A DNA stretch of 11,124 bases, taken from assembly GCA_025937615.1 (NCBI GenBank), contig JAICRA010000014.1:1-11124 (forward strand), given 5' to 3'. The notes beneath the pieces are model-generated. The model ran no database searches, was not told the origin of the DNA, and worked only from the letters and a program-made list of their open reading frames with translations. Shown here one piece after another: positions 6,508 through 11,124 of the stretch. The translations under genes were made by a program, and so were the position numbers. The DNA is from Thermomicrobiales bacterium (GTDB taxonomy: Bacteria > Chloroflexota > Chloroflexia > Thermomicrobiales > UBA6265). Numbering within the stretch: the first letter of the stretch is position 1; each line of letters begins with the position of its first letter.

Positions 6508-6532
6508 CGACGGATTTCCTCTCAGCTCTTGC

Positions 6533-7345
6533 CTACCCGAAGCGACCGGTGATGTAGTCCTCGGTGCGCTGATCTCCTGGATTCGTGAACATGTCGCGGG
6601 TACGACCCGCCTCGACGAGCACCCCATGGCGATGCTCGTCGAGCGAAAAGAAGATCGTCTGGTCAGAGACGCGGGCCGCCTGCTGCATGTTGTGCGTGAC
6701 CACGATGATCGTGTACTGACGTTCGAGCTCCCGCATCAGATCCTCGATCTTGAGGGTAGAGATCGGGTCGAGCGCACTCGCGGGCTCGTCCATCAAAATC
6801 ACGTCCGGGTTGATGGCGAGTGTCCGCGCGATGCAGAGACGCTGCTGCTGGCCTCCGGACAGCGCCAGCCCGCTCTCTTGGAGCTTGTCCTTGACCTCGT
6901 CCCAGAGGGCAGCCTGCCGCAGGGAGCGCTCGACGAGCTCGTCCATGTTCCCCTTGAAGCCGTTGATCCTGGCGCCCCAGGCGATGTTGTCGTAGATCGA
7001 CTTGGGGAATGGATTCGGCTTCTGGAAGACCATGCCGATATGGCGCCGCACCTCGACCGGATCGACCCGGGGACTGGAAATATCCTGTCCGTGGTAGAGG
7101 ATCTGCCCTTCGACCCGGGCACCCGGGATCAGGTCATTCATGCGGTTGATGCAACGCAGCACCGTACTCTTACCGCACCCCGATGGACCAATGAGCGCCG
7201 TGATCTGATTCTTTGGTACGTCGAAGGTCACACCGGTAACGGCGAGGAAGTTTCCATAGAAGACCTTCAGGTCGCGGAGCGACACAATTGCGCCCGCGCT
7301 GCCCACCTCGCTCTTGATCGCTGATTCGTCCAACATCACACTCAT
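6533..7345 (-). CDS. pstB: Phosphate ABC transporter ATP-binding protein PstB
   Basis: This is the ATPase subunit of the high-affinity phosphate importer, acting on the cytoplasmic face of PstC/PstA. It has 270 residues, full length. The motifs are Walker [10 protein letters not shown] (53-61), Q-loop [15 protein letters not shown] (Q108; the KPNPFP-S-IYDN signature is specific to PstB), ABC signature LSGGQQQR (162-169), Walker [13 protein letters not shown] (182-193) and H-loop [13 protein letters not shown] (H218). The C-terminal [10 protein letters not shown] is the usual PstB ending. ATG 7345 has AGAGGA 5 nt upstream; a second ATG at 7336 is possible. It follows pstA after 74 bp, the longest gap between pstC and phoU, which contains a small tandem TCTATCG repeat but no terminator. 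Confidence 0.98.
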   Translation of the reverse strand: MSVMLDESAIKSEVGSAGAIVSLRDLKVFYGNFLAVTGVTFDVPKNQITALIGPSGCGKSTVLRCINRMNDLIPGARVEGQILYHGQDISSPRVDPVEVRRHIGMVFQKPNPFPKSIYDNIAWGARINGFKGNMDELVERSLRQAALWDEVKDKLQESGLALSGGQQQRLCIARTLAINPDVILMDEPASALDPISTLKIEDLMRELERQYTIIVVTHNMQQAARVSDQTIFFSLDEHRHGVLVEAGRTRDMFTNPGDQRTEDYITGRFG

Positions 7346-7419
7346 CAGATTCCTCTAGTTCCTCTATCGTCTATCGCTAGGGGTCTTGCTGGCCGATCTG
7401 CAATCAGTTCGTCCGTCGT

Positions 7420-8334
7420 CTACCACTTCACATTTCTGGCGAACCGCTGTCGCAGATAGATTGCCGTGGCATTTAGTAGCATCAAGAGGACCAGGAGCAC
7501 GATGATGGCCGCGGCCGCGAGATCCTGAAAGTCCTGCTGCGGACGCCGCGCCCACTCATAGATCTGCATCGGTAGGGCGGTGTACTTGCTCGTCAATCCC
7601 GTTGGATTGAAGGTCACATACGCCGCCGCGCCAACGACCAGCAATGGCGCCGTCTCTCCCATGGCGCGCGAAATCGAGAGAATGATCCCCGTCAGAATCC
7701 CGGGCATCGCGGCAGGAATGACATGGTCCCGGGCCACCTGCCAGCGGGTCGCGCCGAGCGCAAACGCGGCCTGTCTGAGCGATGGCGGCACGGCTCGGAT
7801 GGCTTCCTGGCTGGCAATGATGATGACCGGCAAGATCAGGAGGGCCATCGTCAGGGCGCCTGAAATGATGGTCCGCCCCAGCGTGAAGAGGCTGACGAAC
7901 ACGCCCAAGCCTAGCAAGCCGTAGACGATTGACGGAATGCCGGCGAGGTTGGCGATATTGGTCTTGAGCAAGCGGGTCCAGCGGTTGTTCGGCGCGTACT
8001 CTTCGAGATAGACCGCCGCGCCAACGCCAACCGGGAAGGCGAACAGCGCGGTCAACCCGATCACCCATAGCGTCCCGAGAAGAGCGGGTCGAAGACCGGC
8101 CTCTTCTGGCTTTCGTGACGGCGTGTTCGTAAGGAGATCGAGGGAGAGCCAGCGAGCGCCTGCGGAGGTGATGTCCCAGATCAGCGCGGCAAGAATCACG
8201 ATCGCCAGGGCGGTCACCACAAAGAGCAGCCACTGAATCACGCTGGCCTTTCTTTTTCGGCCCGCGATGTTCGATGGCTTCTCCACCGGTGATGCGGCAA
8301 CAGTGGTTGGCCGGAACGTCGTCTGTGCGCTCAC
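7420..8334 (-). CDS. pstA: Phosphate ABC transporter permease PstA
   Basis: This is the second membrane channel subunit of the phosphate importer, 304 residues. A polar N-terminus (to about residue 31, Lys/Arg-rich GRKRKAS) precedes six predicted membrane helices, the first at about 32-54. The conserved cytoplasmic EAA-type loop reads [20 protein letters not shown] then [16 protein letters not shown] and [20 protein letters not shown]. The AxGET motif and the earlier [18 protein letters not shown] are characteristic of PstA/PstC. The start GTG 8334 overlaps the TGA of pstC by 4 bp, and GGGAGG lies 7 nt upstream inside the pstC end. Translation of the two permeases is therefore probably coupled, fitting 1:1 assembly. 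Confidence 0.97.
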   Translation of the reverse strand: MSAQTTFRPTTVAASPVEKPSNIAGRKRKASVIQWLLFVVTALAIVILAALIWDITSAGARWLSLDLLTNTPSRKPEEAGLRPALLGTLWVIGLTALFAFPVGVGAAVYLEEYAPNNRWTRLLKTNIANLAGIPSIVYGLLGLGVFVSLFTLGRTIISGALTMALLILPVIIIASQEAIRAVPPSLRQAAFALGATRWQVARDHVIPAAMPGILTGIILSISRAMGETAPLLVVGAAAYVTFNPTGLTSKYTALPMQIYEWARRPQQDFQDLAAAAIIVLLVLLMLLNATAIYLRQRFARNVKW

Positions 8335-9377
8335 TCGTAGGCCTCCCGGAACTTGGCAACAACCCAGTGGCTCACCAGGTTGAGGGCCAGGGTGATGAAA
8401 AAGAGGAGTAACCCAACGGCAAACAGCGATAGGTACGGTGCGGTGCCGACCACCATGTCGCCGGAGAAAGCCTGGACGATGAACCCGGTCATCGTCTGCA
8501 TCGGTTCGAGCGGGTTCGCGGTCAGTTGGGACTTCGAGCCGGCGGCCAGGGCGACGATCATCGTCTCACCGACCGCGCGAGACATGGCCAGGATGAAGGA
8601 CGCAATGATCCCCGACGTGGCCGCCGGCACGACGATCTGCCAGGAGACTTCCAACTTGGTTGCGCCGAGGGCATAGCCCCCTTCACGCAAGGAGCGGGGC
8701 ACCGCTCGCATGGCGTCCTCGCTTAGCGAGGCGACCAGTGGAATCGTCATGATGCCGACGGCGATCCCCGCTGCCAGCGCGCTGAATGGCCCAATTCCTT
8801 GGAAAATGTGTTTCAAAACATCTGGCCGAATAAACGTGACGGCAAAGAATCCGTAAACGATCGTCGGAATCCCCGCCAGGAGCTCGAGCGACGGCTTGAG
8901 AATGTCGCGTATACGCGACGCGGCGTACTCGCTGAGGTAGATCGCGCTCATCAAGCCCAAGGGAATCGAGACGCACATCGCGATCAGCGTGATGATCAGT
9001 GTGCCCGCCACGAGGGGCAGCACACCGTACTGGGGTGTCTCGAATAGTGCGGTCCACGTGGTCCCGAAGAGAAAGTCGGTCACCGGGACCTGAGCAAAGA
9101 AGACGAGCGCCTGCTGAATCAGGACCACGATGATGCCGACGGTCGTCAAGAGTGAGAGTGCGCCACAGACCCAGAGGACGGCGCCGACGATGCGCTCTGA
9201 AGTGCGGCGGGAGGCGGCTCCAGATAAATCGAAGGCAACCGGAGCGGAACCGCCCAATGCCGTCAGGGGCGCAACACCCTGCTCGATCGATGGGACCAGA
9301 GTTCCGGCAATGAGCTCGCCCGGGTCCCCGACGAACCTTGCGTGAGGGTCTGCCCCGGCGGCGTCGCGCAACCTCAT
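8331..9377 (-). CDS. pstC: Phosphate ABC transporter permease PstC
   Basis: This is the first membrane channel subunit of the phosphate importer. The core carries six helices, the motif [36 protein letters not shown], and the EAA loop [20 protein letters not shown] with [18 protein letters not shown] and [13 protein letters not shown]. With ATG 9377 the product has 348 residues, longer than the usual 300-320. About 60 polar residues precede the first membrane helix, an unusual but not unique N-terminal extension. An AGGA lies 10 nt upstream of ATG 9377. GTG 9410 (AGGA 8 nt upstream) is an equally possible start. GTG 9467 is unlikely because the frame would then run through the 26-bp palindrome at 9435-9460. 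It overlaps pstA by 4 bp and follows pstS after about 120 bp. Confidence 0.95.
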   Translation of the reverse strand: MRLRDAAGADPHARFVGDPGELIAGTLVPSIEQGVAPLTALGGSAPVAFDLSGAASRRTSERIVGAVLWVCGALSLLTTVGIIVVLIQQALVFFAQVPVTDFLFGTTWTALFETPQYGVLPLVAGTLIITLIAMCVSIPLGLMSAIYLSEYAASRIRDILKPSLELLAGIPTIVYGFFAVTFIRPDVLKHIFQGIGPFSALAAGIAVGIMTIPLVASLSEDAMRAVPRSLREGGYALGATKLEVSWQIVVPAATSGIIASFILAMSRAVGETMIVALAAGSKSQLTANPLEPMQTMTGFIVQAFSGDMVVGTAPYLSLFAVGLLLFFITLALNLVSHWVVAKFREAYE

Positions 9378-9434
9378 GTCGAGTCGGTCCTGGTCTGCTG
9401 ATCCAGACACTGATCGCTTCCTGGGATAGAGGGT

Positions 9435-9460
9435 CTCCCGGGGACACGTGTCCCCGGGAG
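9435..9460. repeat. 26-bp perfect palindrome between pstS and pstC
   Basis: CTCCCGGGGACAC is followed directly by its exact reverse complement, giving a 26-bp perfect palindrome centred on CACGTG. It lies 36 bp past the pstS stop and 25 or 58 bp before the likely pstC starts. As RNA it would form a very stable GC-rich hairpin without a U-tract on the minus strand. An mRNA-stabilising or partly attenuating intercistronic structure is therefore more likely than a full terminator. As DNA it could be a dimer-binding site. Sequence fact certain, role inferred. Confidence 0.75.
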
Positions 9461-9496
9461 GCACCACGCATTTCTAGTGCCGAGGCGTGATGGTGC

Positions 9497-10501
9497 CTAG
9501 GCGGCCGGCGTCGCTGCCGCCGCGCTATCGGGCGTGCCGCTGCCGGAAATTGCGGCCTCGAAGCTGGCCACATCCTCCGCGTAGGTCTCGTCCGGCGACG
9601 CAACGTAGCCAACTTCCGCCGCGAGGGCCGGCGCCTCGCTGAGGTAGAACCGAACGAACTCTTGCACTTCCGGCCGTTGCAGCGACTCCGCTGTGACGTA
9701 CACATAAAGCGGGCGGGAAAGCGGCGCGTACGTCCCATCCTGCACTGTCTCCGCGTTTGGTGTCACACAGTTGCCATCGCCGTTATCGACCGCCAACGCA
9801 TTCAAGGAATCTTGGTTTGCCTCGTAGTAGGCGAGCCCGAAGTACCCAAGCGCGTTCACATCGCCCGCCACGCCTTCGACCAGAACATTGTCGTCCTCAC
9901 TCGGCGTGAAGTCCTCGCGAATCTCGTCTTCGCCGAGGATGGTCTCGACGAAGAAGTCAAACGTGCCGGAGTCTGTACCTGGTCCATAGAGATTGATCGT
10001 GTCGGCGGGGTAGTCGGGGTTGAGGTCCGCCCAGGTATTGGCCGGACTTTCCTTCTGCCAGAGCTGCTTCAGCTGATCGGTGGTGATGCACGTGAGCCAC
10101 GTATTTTCGGGATTTGTGACGATGGTCAGGCCGTCGTACGCGACTTCGAATTCGTACCAATCGACCCCGTTCTCGGCACAGCTGGCGATCTCGTCCTCTT
10201 CAATCGCGCGTGAGGCGTTCTGGACGTCGGTTTCCCCGGCGCAGAAGCGCTCGAACCCACCGCCTGTTCCCGAGATATCGACGCTTATCTGGACGTTGGG
10301 CGCCTGCGCGTTGAACTCCTCGGCAACTGCCTGCGTCAGCGGGCCCACGGTCGACGACCCGTCGGAAACGATCTCTCCTGAAAGCGTGCTCAGGTCCGTG
10401 TCCTGGGCGAGCACTGGCATCGTACTAGCGCTGAGGGCGCACGCCAGCGCAAACGCCGGTAACCCCTGACGCAACCATGACAGTTTCCGAACTTCCGCCA
10501 T
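9497..10501 (-). CDS. pstS: Phosphate-binding protein PstS
   Basis: This is the extracytoplasmic phosphate receptor of the Pst importer, 334 residues. The start is ATG 10501, with GGGGAGGA 8 nt upstream. An in-frame ATG at 10591 would put the start back in the regulator gene and adds a non-signal-like extension. The N-terminus is a Sec signal (charged start, hydrophobic LPAFALACALSAS, cleavage likely near VLAQD), with no lipobox cysteine. The ligand-site motifs are in order: EIVSDGSSTVGPLT, SGTGGGFERFCAGETDVQNA with SRAIEEDE, and YGPGTDSGTFDFF. The product ends in a Ser/Gly/Ala/Thr/Pro-rich tail (SGSGTPDSAAAATPAA) of unknown purpose. It lies 86 bp after the response-regulator gene, first of pstSCAB-phoU. 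Confidence 0.96.
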   Translation of the reverse strand: MAEVRKLSWLRQGLPAFALACALSASTMPVLAQDTDLSTLSGEIVSDGSSTVGPLTQAVAEEFNAQAPNVQISVDISGTGGGFERFCAGETDVQNASRAIEEDEIASCAENGVDWYEFEVAYDGLTIVTNPENTWLTCITTDQLKQLWQKESPANTWADLNPDYPADTINLYGPGTDSGTFDFFVETILGEDEIREDFTPSEDDNVLVEGVAGDVNALGYFGLAYYEANQDSLNALAVDNGDGNCVTPNAETVQDGTYAPLSRPLYVYVTAESLQRPEVQEFVRFYLSEAPALAAEVGYVASPDETYAEDVASFEAAISGSGTPDSAAAATPAA

Positions 10502-10509
10502 ACCGTTGT

Positions 10510-10517
10510 TCCTCCCC
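10510..10517 (-). promoter_or_regulatory. Ribosome-binding site deciding the pstS start
   Basis: GGGGAGGA on the minus strand, 8 nt before ATG 10501. It selects this ATG, the one directly preceding the signal peptide, over in-frame ATGs at 10519, 10570 and 10591. Confidence 0.75.
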
Positions 10518-10530
10518 ATCTGTAGCGTGC

Positions 10531-10548
10531 GGCTGGCACGTGCCAGCC
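10531..10548. repeat. 18-bp perfect palindrome upstream of pstS
   Basis: GGCTGGCAC followed by its exact reverse complement GTGCCAGCC. It lies in the 86-bp gap between the response-regulator gene and pstS, 13 bp before the pstS ribosome-binding site. It shares its CACGTG centre with the 26-bp palindrome after pstS. It may be an operator or a 5'-leader hairpin. A smaller dyad, GGACC-ATAAG-GGTCC (10564-10578), lies next to it. Confidence 0.6.
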
Positions 10549-10587
10549 CATGACTGTTGAGCTGGACCATAAGGGTCCTGGAACTCC

Positions 10588-11124
10588 TCACTCTCTCGGC
10601 ATGCCGCTGGCAGCGCTCGCCGGCGCGACCCCGCGAGAAGACTCCTCAGGGATCACGAACCGATAGCCCGCTCCGTACACGGTTTGGATAGCCTGCGCGT
10701 TCAAACCGGCGGCGGATAACTTGCCCCGCAGCCAGGAGATATGAACATCGACTGTGCGATCATCGACGATGACGTCCTCGCCCCAGACCGCATCAAGGAG
10801 ATCCTGACGGCCGAAGACCCGCCCGGGTTCAAAGGCAAGTGCGACCAGGAGTCCATATTCCTTGGGTCGCAGTGGAATCTCTTGCTCGCCGACGAGTACG
10901 CGGCGGCGCTCAAGCTCGATCCGTAGCGGACCACGGAAGAGCACCGACGGCGGCTGGGCCGCAGGCACCGCCCGCCGCCTCACGCCAGCGCGTACCCGGG
11001 CCAGTAGCTCCCGCAGGGCGAATGGCTTGACTACGTAGTCGTCGGCGCCCAGCTCCAGACCGTCGATTCGGTCCTGCTCCTCAACGCGCGCCGAGAGGAT
11101 CAGAATCGGGATGTCGGTCTCAGC
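10588..11124 (-). CDS. OmpR/PhoB-type response regulator (partial, N-terminus beyond right edge)
   Basis: This is a two-component transcription factor. The frame is open from the right edge for 178 residues to a TGA at 10588. The first part is the end of the receiver domain: IPILILSARVEEQDRIDGLE, then GADDYVVKPFALRELLARVR. It carries the switch serine (S11 of the fragment) and the conserved lysine (K33); the phospho-acceptor aspartate is outside the window. After a linker comes the winged-helix DNA-binding domain: LRPKEYGLLVALAFEPGRVF, the recognition-helix segment VDDRTVDVHISWLRGKL, and the wing QTVYGAGYRFV. The partial gene lies directly upstream of pstS in the same direction, so a PhoB/PhoP/RegX3-like role in phosphate control is likely, though inferred from position. 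A partner sensor kinase is not in the window. Confidence 0.93.
   Translation of the reverse strand, partial: AETDIPILILSARVEEQDRIDGLELGADDYVVKPFALRELLARVRAGVRRRAVPAAQPPSVLFRGPLRIELERRRVLVGEQEIPLRPKEYGLLVALAFEPGRVFGRQDLLDAVWGEDVIVDDRTVDVHISWLRGKLSAAGLNAQAIQTVYGAGYRFVIPEESSRGVAPASAASGMPRE

Noticed and set aside
5794..6552. Long plus-strand open frame (252 codons) opposite phoU
   Set aside because: It is the mirror of the clear phoU frame in high-GC DNA. It has Asp/Arg/Gly/His-rich composition without domains, and no ribosome-binding site.
8683..9738. Long minus-strand open frame (351 codons) over pstC and the end of pstS
   Set aside because: It is out of frame with the unmistakable PstC and PstS sequences. 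Its product is Arg/Pro/Ser-rich with no membrane helices, typical of a high-GC shadow frame.
1..11124. tRNA or rRNA genes, CRISPR arrays, insertion sequences, phage or toxin-antitoxin genes
   Set aside because: None seen on either strand. There is no tandem repeat-spacer pattern, no transposase or integrase motifs, and no convincing tRNA arms, including in the 4403-5265 gap.

Overview
The window is GC-rich (about 60% by eye) bacterial chromosome. Every intact gene I can support lies on the minus strand, in two transcription units separated by a small acetyltransferase gene and a degraded stretch. The organism looks like a GC-rich, largely environmental bacterium. A member of the Chloroflexota (Thermomicrobia-like) or, less likely, an actinobacterium fits best. 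The hints are an F420/LLM-type flavin oxidoreductase, a Tat-exported solute-binding protein, GTG starts, a PstS that ends in a Ser/Ala/Thr/Pro-rich tail, and a small three-helix-bundle dimerization-type protein. This placement is inference; there is no rRNA or marker gene here.

Right part (11124 down to 5266, minus strand): a phosphate-acquisition and signalling operon. In transcription order it holds an OmpR/PhoB-type response regulator (N-terminus beyond the right edge), pstS, pstC, pstA, pstB, phoU and, about 200 bp further on, a small protein with a three-helix-bundle dimerization-like motif. PstS captures phosphate, PstC and PstA form the channel, PstB powers it, and PhoU links transporter state to the Pho two-component system. 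Two perfect palindromes with the same CACGTG centre lie in the gaps on either side of pstS (18 bp upstream, 26 bp downstream). A Pho-box-like 11-bp-period direct repeat lies after phoU, not in front of pstS.

Middle (5265 to 3640): an 863-bp gap holding the relic of a small plus-strand gene (two in-frame stops behind a strong ribosome-binding site) and a perfect 10-bp-stem hairpin. It is followed by a minus-strand GNAT acetyltransferase and a promoter-bearing intergenic region with a dyad over the predicted -10 box.

Left part (3628 down to 1, minus strand): a tightly packed operon of an LLM-class flavin-dependent oxidoreductase, a Tat-signal branched-chain-type solute-binding protein closest in motifs to the UrtA/AmiC/FmdD (urea and short-amide) group, a LivH-type permease and a LivM-type permease cut by the left edge. 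ATPase genes (LivG/LivF type) would be expected beyond the edge. The layout suggests uptake of a small nitrogenous compound coupled to its oxidation, but the substrate cannot be read from the sequence.
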